Of a DNA stretch of 64,000 nucleotides, positions 9,573-19,004 are shown piece by piece; positions within the stretch are counted from its first letter, which is position 1, and each line of letters starts with the position of its first letter. Origin of the DNA: Catenovulum sediminis (GTDB lineage: Bacteria; Pseudomonadota; Gammaproteobacteria; Enterobacterales; Alteromonadaceae); contig NZ_CP041660.1 of the NCBI RefSeq assembly GCF_007289895.1, positions 3,472,001-3,536,000 on the forward strand, in the 5' to 3' direction. The notes under the pieces were generated by a model. It worked only from the letters and a program-made list of their open reading frames with translations. It searched no databases and had not been told where the DNA came from. The position numbers and the translations under genes are program-made.

Positions 9573-9658
9573 ACTTATAACGCTCTTTAATCTGTGACAG
9601 ATAATATTTTAAAAATGAAGATTTATGACACGAAAAATATCCTAAAGCGTTTCAAAAA

Positions 9659-11020
9659 TCAAGCGCTAATCTTTTTTTCAATATTAACAGGTAAACGAAT
9701 ATAAAATTCAACTCCCGCACCTTCAAGTGAGTTGCACAACAACTCGCCTGCTAATTTTTCTTCAATAATGGTCTTAATAATTGGCATTCCAAGGCCGGTA
9801 TTGCCCTCACTGCGGTTCGTCGTAAAATAAGGGTCAAACATTTTTTCTTGATTTTGTTGTGAAATGCCCAAGCCGTTATCACGGTACAGTATCAATACTT
9901 CATCATCTCCACTGGCGTAATCAAAAAGTGTTAGCGTAATATCACCAGATCCAATGTTTTTAAAGCCATGAGAGAGTGAATTATTAACAAGATTTATGAA
10001 AACTTGGCTTAATGGTCCGGGATAGGAATACAACTCGACATTTTCCGAAATATCCAGTTTTACTTGGTGTTGAGTTTTTTTCAATTTGGGGTGCAGTGTA
10101 TTGAGAGTATCTTGAATTAAGGTTAACAGTTTAAAGTGTCTGAGTTGCTCGCTGGTTTGATCAACTGTAATTTGTTTGAAGCTTTGGATCAGATTTGTTG
10201 CACGTTGAATATTCGATTCGATTAACTCAAAGGTTTCTTTTGACTCTTGTTGATACTGCGTAAGTGCGTTTTTAGTCAGCTTATTGGTTTGAGTTTTATC
10301 TGTAAGCTGCTCCAGCGATTGTTGCATATGGCTAATGGCCGTAACGCAAATGCCAATAGGTGTATTGATTTCATGGGTAAATTCAGGAACTCGGTTTGCG
10401 ATATCGGCCATTTGTTTGTGTATGAGCATTTCGTCTTGATAATAAGCCATTTCACTAATCGCATTTGCAGTAATGTCGGCTGAAAAACTCAGTTCAGATT
10501 TGGCTTCAGTTAATTCACTTAAGCTACGTTCAAGTTGCTGTTGTGTGTTGATTAAGTGTTCAATATTGAGTAGCAAACCATACATAAATTTGTCACCCTT
10601 AGCTGAGGTGTAGGCATTACCTCGCAATTGCACCCAGCGCCACTTCTTGGGCGCAAGCATTTGTCTGTACTCGGCGCAAAAGCTATTCTCTTTGCCAGCT
10701 AGAAAGTCCTTGAATTTTTTTTGTAATTGTTCAATGTCGTCAGCGTAAACCCAAGTTTTTAAGTGTTCTTCACTTTCCCAATCAAGCGTGGTGACGGGCG
10801 TTGGTGACAAATTAGCATCGTAGTAAACTAATTCTCTGTTTTGTAAATCAAGGCGCCAAATTTGTTCATGGTTTTGCGAAAGGGTTTCATATAAGCAGAG
10901 TAAAGCGTGATGATAGTCTTTATATTGTTTGTGCCTTTTAGAATAAAAATATATGACAGCACCCAAAATGGTTATCAGTAGAAGTATTGTGAACAATAAC
11001 AGCAAAATCGAAACTGACAC
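9659..11020 (-). CDS. Membrane-anchored PAS-type sensor histidine kinase (orphan)
   Basis: 453 residues. One N-terminal membrane segment (about 3-27) is followed by a PAS-like sensor region (about 35-155, with KWRWVQLRGNA resembling a PAS/PAC end), a coiled linker (155-200), a histidine-containing dimerisation domain with H-box FTHEINTPIG (His216), and a HATPase domain. The kinase motifs are the N-box VFINLVNNSLSHGF (~340-353), G1 DNGLGIS (381-387), F-box FDPYFTTNR and G2 GNTGLGMPI (407-414). The H-box has Asn-Thr-Pro where HELRTP is commonest, as in HPK4-like kinases. No response regulator lies next to it, so signal and partner are unknown. Confidence 0.9.
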   Translation of the reverse strand: MSVSILLLLFTILLLITILGAVIYFYSKRHKQYKDYHHALLCLYETLSQNHEQIWRLDLQNRELVYYDANLSPTPVTTLDWESEEHLKTWVYADDIEQLQKKFKDFLAGKENSFCAEYRQMLAPKKWRWVQLRGNAYTSAKGDKFMYGLLLNIEHLINTQQQLERSLSELTEAKSELSFSADITANAISEMAYYQDEMLIHKQMADIANRVPEFTHEINTPIGICVTAISHMQQSLEQLTDKTQTNKLTKNALTQYQQESKETFELIESNIQRATNLIQSFKQITVDQTSEQLRHFKLLTLIQDTLNTLHPKLKKTQHQVKLDISENVELYSYPGPLSQVFINLVNNSLSHGFKNIGSGDITLTLFDYASGDDEVLILYRDNGLGISQQNQEKMFDPYFTTNRSEGNTGLGMPIIKTIIEEKLAGELLCNSLEGAGVEFYIRLPVNIEKKISA

Positions 11021-11288
11021 TTTAGGCCCAACTTTTAATCACTAAAACTAATTAGTAAGTGTAGTGCTAGATATTCAATCTGACAATTTGCAGTGTCATT
11101 TGACTTATTTTGTTTAAAGAAACGTGTGCAAATTGCCTGTTTAGCGCATTTAATCCTCTAAGCGGCTTTAAACACGACAGCTGTAATTATTGTAATTAAC
11201 ACCTATCTAGTATCTATCTAACATCTATCGGCAGTGGTTTGTTAAACCTGCTCAATGTATTGATTTTTAGTGGGCGCTTCACTTGATT

Positions 11289-12515
11289 TCATTGGTGCGC
11301 TTGTTTTATCTTTTCAATGGTTTGTAGCTTTGCGATATTCATTTGCTCTTTAAGTGCAAGGCCTGTGTAACCTTGCTCTAAAAACGGTTTTGCTTTTATT
11401 TTCAAAACAGCGTCCGCTATTTGCTGCAAATACTGAGACTGTGGGTAAGGGCGCTTTTCAAAACCGGTCCTACCTCTAAAGTCAGCTTCACTGACGTTTA
11501 AAATTTCGGTAAATCTTTCAGGCTTGCGCCATAAATCACAGCTATCAAACACTTTTAAAATAGTACTGGCTTTTAACTCAAAAGCTTTATGAACATGGCA
11601 GTGAAATTCACTGACCAGCATCGCTAAATCTTTAAATTTGTTTGGGATGACCAGACGTTGCACGAGTTTCTTTATAACTTGAACGCCGCTTTTTTCATGG
11701 CCATGATGTGATGGCCACTTATCTTTTGGTGTTAAGCCTTTACCTAAATCGTGGACGAGGGCGGCAAATCTAATTCTGATATCGTCCGTTTGGATAGATG
11801 CTTGCTCTAATACCATCATGGTATGGATACCAGTATCAATTTCTGGGTGCCATTTCGCTGGGTTGGGTACACCCCAAAGTACATCTAATTCAGGCAGGAT
11901 AACTTTTAACGCGCCACACTCTCTAAGTGTTTGAAAAAATATCCAAGGTGATTTGCAAGCTAATGATTTTTCTATTTCAAGCCAGATGCGCTCGGCCTGT
12001 AAATTGGATAATTCACCTTGTTTAACCATAGTTTCCATTAGCGTCATGGTTTCTGGTGCAATTGTAAAACCTAAATGTGCAAAACGAGCGGCAAATCTGG
12101 CCGCTCTTAGCACGCGCAACGGATCTTCGATAAATGCGTCAGACACATGCCGAATGGTTTTGCTTTTTATATCTTGCAACCCATTAAAAGGGTCGATAAG
12201 TTGACCCTCGGCATCTTGAGCAATGGCATTTATAGTTAGGTCTCGACGCTTTAGGTCGTCTTCTAGCGTAACATCTGAGGAGCTATCGCAGACAAAACCT
12301 GTATAACCTGCCGATACTTTGCGTTCTGTTCTGGCAAGCGCGTACTCTTCTTGTGTTTTCGGGTGTAGAAAAACAGGAAAGTCTTTGCCTACTTGTTGAT
12401 AGCCGAGCGATTTCATTTTTGATTCACTGCTGCCAACGACAACCCAATCCCGATCTTTAACCGGAATATTTAATAGTGCATCGCGGACTGCTCCACCTAC
12501 CAGAAACACTTTCAT
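11289..12515 (-). CDS. cca: Multifunctional CCA tRNA nucleotidyltransferase
   Basis: 408 residues. Cca adds and repairs the 3' CCA end of tRNA. The N-terminus shows the class II nucleotidyltransferase signature VGGAVRDALL, the metal-binding DRDWVVVG (DxD) and RRDLTINAIA, then a tRNA-binding region and an HD phosphohydrolase domain (VHDLGKGLTP, HHGHEKSG) as in the E. coli-type enzyme. I chose the ATG at 12515 (MKVFLVGGAVRD) because it matches the family start; the frame extends 19 codons further upstream without a conserved sequence. It is divergent from gspA with 78 bases between. Confidence 0.96.
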   Translation of the reverse strand: MKVFLVGGAVRDALLNIPVKDRDWVVVGSSESKMKSLGYQQVGKDFPVFLHPKTQEEYALARTERKVSAGYTGFVCDSSSDVTLEDDLKRRDLTINAIAQDAEGQLIDPFNGLQDIKSKTIRHVSDAFIEDPLRVLRAARFAARFAHLGFTIAPETMTLMETMVKQGELSNLQAERIWLEIEKSLACKSPWIFFQTLRECGALKVILPELDVLWGVPNPAKWHPEIDTGIHTMMVLEQASIQTDDIRIRFAALVHDLGKGLTPKDKWPSHHGHEKSGVQVIKKLVQRLVIPNKFKDLAMLVSEFHCHVHKAFELKASTILKVFDSCDLWRKPERFTEILNVSEADFRGRTGFEKRPYPQSQYLQQIADAVLKIKAKPFLEQGYTGLALKEQMNIAKLQTIEKIKQAHQ

Positions 12516-12593
12516 ATAATCAATCGCCCCTTGGAATTTGTTGGTATCCAACTTACTATAGCGCCAACACACATTACATCTGAAATAGGTATT

Positions 12594-14207
12594 ATGTACA
12601 AAGGATTTTTTGGTCTCAAGGAAATCCCGTTTTCAATTGCGCCAAATCCAGACTATTTATACATGAGTGAAAGGCACAAAGAAGCCCTTGCACATTTAAT
12701 GTTTGGCTTACATGAAACCGGCGGTTTTGTTTTATTAACAGGTGAAGTAGGTACCGGAAAAACAACGGTTTCCCGCCGTTTGTTGGCACAAATTCCTGAA
12801 CAAACTCAGGTTGCTTTTGTACTCAACCCTAGTTTATCAGAATGGGAGTTGTTGGCTTCTGTTTGTGATGAATTTAATATTAAATACGATAAAGAGAATA
12901 TCAGTATTAAAGCACTTACTGATGCAATTAAAGGTTATTTACAAACTCAGCACGAAGCTGGAAAGCGTTGTTTGTTAATAATAGATGAAGCACAGCATTT
13001 ACGTGCTGAAGTGTTAGAACAACTGCGACTTTTAACAAATCTAGAAACTAATACTCAAAAGTTATTGCAGGTGATTCTCATTGGTCAACCTGAGCTGCAG
13101 GCTCTATTGAAGCGAAAAGAGCTTAGACAGCTTGCGCAAAGAATTACTGCACGCTATCACTTACTACCATTAAACAAAGAGCAAGTGGCTTTTTATATTA
13201 ATCATAGGATGAATATCGCAGGTTGTAACAAAGCGATCTTTACCAAAAAGGCAGTTGATTTAATATTCAAAATTAGTGGTGGTATTCCAAGAATTATCAA
13301 CCTGTTATGTGACAGAGCTTTGATGGGCGCGTATGTTAAAGAGCAACAGAAAGTGGATGCTACAATTGTCAAAAAAGCCGCACAAGAAGCACTCGATTAT
13401 GAGCAACCAGTGGGCTTTTTTTGGCAATCGGATAAATTTAAATACAGTGTTGGTGCAGCGACTCTGACAGCTATCCTGTTAGCCGGAGCGTTCTTTTATA
13501 TTACTCAGCCAGAGCTAACAGACGAACCCATCTCTAAAGTACAACTGACGGGTAAGCCTTCCCTTGTTGGATTGCACAATTCAGGCGCAGGCAATCGCTT
13601 ACAAACGCCAGACACAATTGACACAGTTAAAAACGATATTCATGTTGCGCTGGCCAATTTATCCACATTATGGAAAGTAGAATATTCGGCACCCGCTCAA
13701 GATTTTTGTGAAAACTTAACAACCTATGCATTAAAATGTGAAAAATGGAAAGGTGATGCGGGCACACTGGTTGCGTTAAATATACCTGCAGTCATTGAAT
13801 TGTATGAAACCAGCGGAAAAGTTTTTTATGCTTTGTTGTTAGGGGTTTCTGAGGGAAATTATACTATCCAGTTAGCAGAACATAACATTGAGGTAAGCGA
13901 AAAATGGTTTGCTCAACGCTGGAGAGGGCAAGCTTTATTGATCTGGCAACCACCACATAATTTACTTTCTCAAGTTGATTTTGAGTCTGATAAAAGCGAG
14001 ATCCAGTGGTTAGATACAAGTTTATCAGCCGTTTTGCAAATGCCACGTAGAAATGTAGAGCAATTTGATGCGACTTTAGCAAATAAACTGAGCCGCTTTC
14101 AAAATCGTTATAATTTACCTTTGTCACCATATGCAGATAAAGACAGCTTAATTCTTTTGCAGCAACTTTTATTATCAAATGTGCCTAAGTTGGAAAGGGG
14201 AGCTTAA
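12594..14207 (+). CDS. gspA: Type II secretion assembly ATPase GspA/ExeA
   Basis: 537 residues from the ATG at 12594 (MYKGFFGLKEIPFSIAPNP, the usual ExeA-type beginning). The AAA+ domain has Walker A GEVGTGKTT (about 50-58) and Walker B CLLIIDEAQH (about 126-135). A single membrane segment follows near residues 285-305, then a periplasmic region ending in a peptidoglycan-binding-like domain (LSRFQNRYNL...). GspA works with GspB to carry the secretin through the peptidoglycan. It shares the TAATG junction with gspB. No other gsp genes occur in the window. Confidence 0.9.
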   Translation: MYKGFFGLKEIPFSIAPNPDYLYMSERHKEALAHLMFGLHETGGFVLLTGEVGTGKTTVSRRLLAQIPEQTQVAFVLNPSLSEWELLASVCDEFNIKYDKENISIKALTDAIKGYLQTQHEAGKRCLLIIDEAQHLRAEVLEQLRLLTNLETNTQKLLQVILIGQPELQALLKRKELRQLAQRITARYHLLPLNKEQVAFYINHRMNIAGCNKAIFTKKAVDLIFKISGGIPRIINLLCDRALMGAYVKEQQKVDATIVKKAAQEALDYEQPVGFFWQSDKFKYSVGAATLTAILLAGAFFYITQPELTDEPISKVQLTGKPSLVGLHNSGAGNRLQTPDTIDTVKNDIHVALANLSTLWKVEYSAPAQDFCENLTTYALKCEKWKGDAGTLVALNIPAVIELYETSGKVFYALLLGVSEGNYTIQLAEHNIEVSEKWFAQRWRGQALLIWQPPHNLLSQVDFESDKSEIQWLDTSLSAVLQMPRRNVEQFDATLANKLSRFQNRYNLPLSPYADKDSLILLQQLLLSNVPKLERGA

Positions 14208-15085
14208 TGTCATTTTTGTTAGATGCTTTAAATAAAAAAGATAATAATATTGGGTCTCAAGATTCGCTGTATGCACCAGAAAGCAAAGCTGATATTAACT
14301 ATAAGTTTCCGGCTATTGTGTTAATTGTGCTAATGAGTCTGGTTTTGATTGGCTTGGTTTTTTATATGGGTTTTTGGCTGGCGAAAAAAACTTCAAGTCA
14401 AGTTGACAGGGAAAATTCACCAACACCTGTGGTAGAGTTAAATCAGCCTAACATCCAAATTAAACAGAAACATACCGGTGTTGAAGCACAAAATGCGGAT
14501 CTTGCGAATCAGCTTACTTTAGCGCAATTAGATTTTAGCACACAACAAGCATCTAAAGACAAAGTGCGCGTAGATGATGTGCCGGCCAAACAAGTAGAGC
14601 CTAATGAAAGTGCAAAAAAGGTTAGTAGTAAGACTGTTGCGAATCAAGAAGCTGGTGATGGTAGTACTGATGGTAGTAGTGATGGTATCAGTCAAAACAT
14701 TAACCTAGCAGCTGCTAACAAAACGTCTGAAGAAGTGAGGGTTGATGCGGTTGACGATGCATTACTGGCTAAATTTAAATTAGCTGTGTCAGAGACCATG
14801 GCAATGTCTGATGAAGAAATTAAACGTCAGCCAGCAAAGCGTGCTAAGGTTCCGTTTTTAACTGAGTTGTCACCCGCATATCAAAACCAAATCCCGGCTT
14901 TGAATTTTCAAACGCATATTTATTCAACAGAGGCAAAGCAGCGTTGGATTAAAGTAAATGGCCGCATTATAAGGGAAGGACAAGCAATTTTAGACGGGCT
15001 TGTGGTCGATGCTATCGCACAACAGCATGTTGTTTTACAATTTGCAGGCCAGCAGTTCATGCTGCCGGCCTTAACAAATTGGTAA
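14207..15085 (+). CDS. gspB: Type II secretion assembly protein GspB/ExeB
   Basis: 292 residues. The N-terminus MSFLLDALNKKD matches the short cytoplasmic motif of GspB proteins (compare SYILEALKKS). One membrane segment (about 34-57) is followed by a low-complexity periplasmic linker (about 70-200). The C-terminal domain has VPFLTELSPAYQNQIPALNFQTHIYS and WIKVNGRIIREGQ, the conserved GspB block. It starts on the stop codon of gspA (TAATG), so the pair is translationally coupled. It converges on the next gene with only 8 bases between. Confidence 0.9.
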   Translation: MSFLLDALNKKDNNIGSQDSLYAPESKADINYKFPAIVLIVLMSLVLIGLVFYMGFWLAKKTSSQVDRENSPTPVVELNQPNIQIKQKHTGVEAQNADLANQLTLAQLDFSTQQASKDKVRVDDVPAKQVEPNESAKKVSSKTVANQEAGDGSTDGSSDGISQNINLAAANKTSEEVRVDAVDDALLAKFKLAVSETMAMSDEEIKRQPAKRAKVPFLTELSPAYQNQIPALNFQTHIYSTEAKQRWIKVNGRIIREGQAILDGLVVDAIAQQHVVLQFAGQQFMLPALTNW

Positions 15086-15093
15086 GTTGAATC

Positions 15094-15966
15094 TTATTTT
15101 TTAACCAATTCTTTTCTTAGTTTTTCGAGTGTGGCCTGAACTTTCAATTGGTTTTTAGGGCCCATTCGAATCAGCAACTTTTGTATTGCTGGCAAGTTTT
15201 CAAGCTCAGGATCTGCAAACTTAAACATTGCAGAGGGCGCAACGAGTCTAACTTCATCTTCAACTAAAGGCGCAGCTAAAGCTATGTCTATTGCTTCAAT
15301 TAGCGTTTCTTTGAAATTTGTATCTCCATAGCCCAATTCTGAATGCGCTTGTTGAACCAAGGGTTCAAACTTTTTTAGCTGGTCAATTAATGTATTTGTG
15401 TTGGCCATACTGAATAATTCGACGTAAGGCTCGTATCGTGCATACGAAGAAGGGTCTAGAACATATTCGTTATCTTCTACAGGATTGACTTTAATATCGC
15501 TCTGAGGGCCTTGTACGGGGCTATGTCTTTGAATCAACTCACCTTTGGCCGCATTGTCGACAAAAACCACAAATTTTCGGATGAGGTCTTGATTAACAAA
15601 AAGTTTCTGTGCCTGCGTATCTTGATATAGATTATCCAGATCTGTTTTTACCAAATCATCACTTTTATTTAAGCTTGGTAACTCAGGCTTGAGTGGTTTT
15701 TCAACTTCAGTGGCCATCGGCGGCTCTTTGATTGAAGGTTCTGGTGCTTCAACGGGCGGTGTAAATTGCGGTTGTTCAACAATTGGTGGTTGTTCTTCAA
15801 TTGGTTTCGGTGGTTCCACTTCAACGCTGACAGGTGTTGGTTTTGAGGCTTCGTTATCGTCAGAGGTGAATAGGAAAATACCAAATATTAAAGCTATCAC
15901 CGCGATAATGCCTCCGATAAGCGCAACCGGTAAGCCTTTTTTTTCGTTTTGTAATGCTGAATTCAT
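15094..15966 (-). CDS. DUF3014 domain membrane protein
   Basis: 290 residues. There is one N-terminal membrane anchor (about 13-34), a long Pro/Glu-rich linker (about 40-95) that probably spans the periplasm, and a globular C-terminal domain with DNLYQDTQAQKLFVNQDLIRKFVVFVDNAAKGEL and YEPYVELFSMANT that I recognise as the DUF3014 type. Function is unknown. The ATG at 15966 (MNSALQ) has GGAG at proper spacing; a TTG four codons upstream overlaps that Shine-Dalgarno and is unlikely. Confidence 0.85.
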   Translation of the reverse strand: MNSALQNEKKGLPVALIGGIIAVIALIFGIFLFTSDDNEASKPTPVSVEVEPPKPIEEQPPIVEQPQFTPPVEAPEPSIKEPPMATEVEKPLKPELPSLNKSDDLVKTDLDNLYQDTQAQKLFVNQDLIRKFVVFVDNAAKGELIQRHSPVQGPQSDIKVNPVEDNEYVLDPSSYARYEPYVELFSMANTNTLIDQLKKFEPLVQQAHSELGYGDTNFKETLIEAIDIALAAPLVEDEVRLVAPSAMFKFADPELENLPAIQKLLIRMGPKNQLKVQATLEKLRKELVKK

Positions 15967-16054
15967 CGTTGTCTCCAAAAGTTTTAGAACTATCTTAGAA
16001 CTATTTTAGTAAGAATTGCCTGTATTTCATTAGTTCCGGCAAAACGAATAAAAT

Positions 16055-16783
16055 CTATAAATATAAGGGTGCCATACGCCTCCAATAATACCCTCTATGC
16101 GCTCGCTCAGCCCAAATATATAGACAATGGTCAATTTGTTTACTATCTAAAATGCTACTCATTACTCGATTGTTTTCATAAAAGGGGTCTTCTTCACCAA
16201 TGACTAAAGTAATTTCCATTTCTCTTAATTGATTGAGCGTTTTTTCACATTCTAAATTGGGTAGAAAGTGCGTTGGAGTATTAAAATACACATCTTCACT
16301 GTAATACCCATCAAATAGATCCCGGAAGTATTCCACATTTAGGGTTAAATCAAATCGTCCACTAAAAGCGACCAGTTTATTAAACTTATCCGGATGTCGA
16401 AAAGCGATATTAGCCGCATGAAAAGCGCCCAGGCTACAACCGTGAGAAACCGTGTCTTGCGATGGATTTTTTTTATCCATAAAAGGCAACACTTCTTGCA
16501 GAATATAGTTTTCATATGCGATATATCGTGCAATTCGACCTGACGGATGCGCCCAAAAACAGTAAAAAGATTCACCATCTATTCCATCTACACAGTATAA
16601 TTGTAGCTTACCTTCTTCAATTTTTTTCTTAAGTTGCTGGGGCATGCGCAAATTTTCGTATTCGTAAAAGCGGCCGCCGCGCGTGGGGAATACCAATACC
16701 CTTTGGCCTGCGTGTCCAAACACCAAAATTTCCATTTCTCTTTCTAAATGGTTGCTCCACCATTTATGGTACTCTCTATTCAT
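16055..16783 (-). CDS. Putative esterase, alpha/beta-hydrolase fold
   Basis: 242 residues from the ATG at 16783 (MNREYHKWWSNHL). An in-frame TTG 11 codons upstream would overlap the preceding gene and looks less natural. The nucleophile elbow is HGCSLGAF (GxSxG-like, Ser in GCSLG), with acidic and histidine residues near VIGEEDPF and RAHRGYYWRRM completing a probable triad. There is no signal peptide, so it is likely cytoplasmic. It resembles the esterase D / putative-esterase superfamily. It follows the AXE1-type gene by 19 bases, so the two probably form one transcript. Substrate unknown. Confidence 0.75.
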   Translation of the reverse strand: MNREYHKWWSNHLEREMEILVFGHAGQRVLVFPTRGGRFYEYENLRMPQQLKKKIEEGKLQLYCVDGIDGESFYCFWAHPSGRIARYIAYENYILQEVLPFMDKKNPSQDTVSHGCSLGAFHAANIAFRHPDKFNKLVAFSGRFDLTLNVEYFRDLFDGYYSEDVYFNTPTHFLPNLECEKTLNQLREMEITLVIGEEDPFYENNRVMSSILDSKQIDHCLYIWAERAHRGYYWRRMAPLYL

Positions 16784-16802
16784 ACCTGCGATGTTTTCCT
16801 TG

Positions 16803-17765
16803 TTATAAGTCGGCAAAAAACTCGCTGAGTTCTTCTAGAAGCTCTTCAGATTCCAATGACTGGTTTTGGTATTCAGTATGACCTGCTTCAAGCACATATA
16901 AAGTTTTACTGGTATTTAACGCATTGTAAATTGCAAACTGGCCAGGCGGGGCTACAACCGGATCGTATTTTGCGGCGGCGATATGTGTCGGTACATCGAT
17001 ATATTTAGCGGCTATTGCCGCATCATAATATGACAAAGTGTTTAAAACGATTTCTGGGTGCCTTTTACAATACAGTTGTACTGAAGCCGCGCTGCCGGTT
17101 GTTTTAAGCGCCATCCTAAGTGGATTATTACCAAAACTAGGTACATTAAAGTGTGCTTTTTGAATTCTTTTATCCCAAGCAAGCGCCATCGCGCCGATAC
17201 CACCAGAAAAGCTGATACCTAATAAGCCGATATGACCACTTAAGTGGGGAAACAAACGCAGTAAGGAGCTCACCGCTATCCAGGTATCTTCAACACAGCC
17301 GCGTAAAATATAATGTTTCGGTTTATCTATATCGTGTAATACATGCCAATGTGGCTGGGAAGAAACTGAGGGGTAAGGGCTTTTTGAGATGCCACGGCAG
17401 CATAAAAATAACAGCGCACTATCGTGATTAAACGGCAAATGAAAATCGGGTTCTTCCCGGCCGCCGTATCCGTGGCCTATGATAAAGCCTCTCTTCACTT
17501 CACCCGATGCAGGCAGGCATAACCAACCACCGATTCTTGCTTGATTTGTAGAGCGATAATACAGAGTGAAAACGCGAAGATTATCTCGTGTAATACCTGT
17601 ATCAATTATTTCAGGGTGAGGCGCGATACTCAGTGCTTCGCTTAACCTATGACGCCAAAAGCTTTCATAATCACTGGGCTCTGCAGTTTGTTTTACCCGA
17701 AACAACTCTTTTAATGTATAACCATACGTCGGATCAAAATTGTAGTCAGAACGGTTAACCGGCAT
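16803..17765 (-). CDS. Acetyl xylan esterase (AXE1) / cephalosporin-C deacetylase family hydrolase
   Basis: 320 residues. It has the AXE1-family layout: an N-terminal segment (DYESFWRHRLSEAL), GGWLCLPASGEVKRGFIIGHGYGGR providing the oxyanion region, the nucleophile elbow LLGISFSGGIGA, an acidic residue at AAAKYDPVVAPPGQ, and a C-terminal histidine in VLEAGHTEYQNQ. There is no signal peptide, so it would deacetylate imported oligosaccharides or other small esters in the cytoplasm. It is upstream of and probably co-transcribed with the second esterase. The natural substrate is not known. Confidence 0.85.
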   Translation of the reverse strand: MPVNRSDYNFDPTYGYTLKELFRVKQTAEPSDYESFWRHRLSEALSIAPHPEIIDTGITRDNLRVFTLYYRSTNQARIGGWLCLPASGEVKRGFIIGHGYGGREEPDFHLPFNHDSALLFLCCRGISKSPYPSVSSQPHWHVLHDIDKPKHYILRGCVEDTWIAVSSLLRLFPHLSGHIGLLGISFSGGIGAMALAWDKRIQKAHFNVPSFGNNPLRMALKTTGSAASVQLYCKRHPEIVLNTLSYYDAAIAAKYIDVPTHIAAAKYDPVVAPPGQFAIYNALNTSKTLYVLEAGHTEYQNQSLESEELLEELSEFFADL

Positions 17766-17992
17766 GCTTTATCCGCTGTTTGTTGCACTATGTTTTTAGC
17801 ATAACAGAGAGTTTGCTTTAGAGGCGAGTACTTAATAACCATTTGAAATAATTTAACCTTTTACAAATGGCTGAAGCTTTAAAATATTACGTTAAGTTAA
17901 AAATATAAGAAAATATAGTTGCGAAAATTTTAATTGTGGCCAACACTAAGGTCTAAACTAACTGATAATGTAAAGACTAAGACTCTATAAAT

Positions 17993-18358
17993 ATGGCGAT
18001 ACCTGTTTTAATTTGTGATGACTCAAGTTTTGCACGAAAACAGATGGCTCGTTCACTCCCTGAAGGATGGGATGTCGAGTTAAGTTTTGCGTGCAATGGT
18101 GAAGAAGCCATTCAAGCAATTAAAGATGGCAAAGGGGAAATATTATTCCTCGATCTTACGATGCCTGTGTTAGATGGATTTGGCACTTTGGCTCAAATTC
18201 GCAAGGAAGATCTAAATACCATGGTAATCGTCGTATCGGGAGATATTCAACCTGAGGCGCATGCAGAGGTCATGGGGTTAGGCGCACTTGATTTTATTAA
18301 GAAGCCAGCATCCAAAGATAAAATTAAAGAAGTACTAACACGCTTTGGTATTTTATAA
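17993..18358 (+). CDS. Single-domain response regulator (CheY-like receiver)
   Basis: 121 residues, a receiver domain alone. The acid pocket is DD at 9-10, the phospho-acceptor is Asp54 (LFLDLTMP), the switch serine is in VVSGD (residue 82), and Lys103 is in FIKKPAS. The absence of an output domain implies that it acts by protein contact. It is followed 25 bases later by a CheC-like phosphatase and then a diguanylate cyclase, so its phosphorylation probably links an unknown kinase to that pair. Confidence 0.92.
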   Translation: MAIPVLICDDSSFARKQMARSLPEGWDVELSFACNGEEAIQAIKDGKGEILFLDLTMPVLDGFGTLAQIRKEDLNTMVIVVSGDIQPEAHAEVMGLGALDFIKKPASKDKIKEVLTRFGIL

Positions 18359-18383
18359 GTAGCTAAAAGCAGAGAATTTATTT

Positions 18384-19004
18384 GTGAATCAAACTGTAAC
18401 AGTATCAATTACTGAAGATCAACGAGATTGTTACCAAGAAATTAGCAATGTTGCAATGGGGCAAGCTGCAGATTTATTGGCTCGACTACTTGACGTCAAA
18501 GTGATATTACCGATTCCGGTTGTCAATTTAATAGAAGTAAACGAACTAAGAATGGCGCTCAGTGGAATTGAAAATACCGAGAGCGTATCCGGCGTTTGTC
18601 AGGGGTTTATTGGCAACGGCATTTCAGGTGAAGCCTTGTTAATTTTTAATGACACCAGCTTTGCAGATATATCCAGTTTATTAAAGTACGGTGGTATTAC
18701 TGATTCCTCTTTAGAATTAGAACTACTTATGGATGTCGCTAACATTTTAATTGGTGCATGTTTGCGTGGGGTTGGCGAACAACTCGATGTTGGGTTTAGT
18801 CAAGGTCATCCTGTTGTTTTGGGGCAGCATGTCAATTTAACAGATTTAATTAAAGCAAAAAATTACCGCTGGACGAAAACATTGGCGATTGAGATTAACT
18901 ATAAAATTGAAGGTTATGACATCAATTGTGATTTGCTACTGTTATTTACTGAAGATGCCATTGGTGTATTGAACGAAAAAGTTAACTATTTGCTGGAAGA
19001 TTAA
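18384..19004 (+). CDS. CheC/CheX-family protein (putative CheY-P phosphatase)
   Basis: 206 residues, GTG start. The first half has the CheC active-site helix YQEISNVAMGQAADLLARLL (ExxN with a later proline). The second, internally repeated half has LLMDVANILIGACLRGVGEQ, where Asp replaces the usual Glu of ExxN. CheC proteins dephosphorylate CheY-P, and the adjacent receiver is the obvious substrate. One of the two sites may be weakened. It shares a TAATG junction with the cyclase gene, so the two products are made together. Confidence 0.85.
   Translation: MNQTVTVSITEDQRDCYQEISNVAMGQAADLLARLLDVKVILPIPVVNLIEVNELRMALSGIENTESVSGVCQGFIGNGISGEALLIFNDTSFADISSLLKYGGITDSSLELELLMDVANILIGACLRGVGEQLDVGFSQGHPVVLGQHVNLTDLIKAKNYRWTKTLAIEINYKIEGYDINCDLLLLFTEDAIGVLNEKVNYLLED

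Noticed and set aside
11021-11288. Direct repeats TGTAATTATTGTAATTA between the kinase and cca
   Set aside because: They are direct, not inverted, repeats, do not fit the HexR dyad, and lie at the 3' side of cca with no promoter context.
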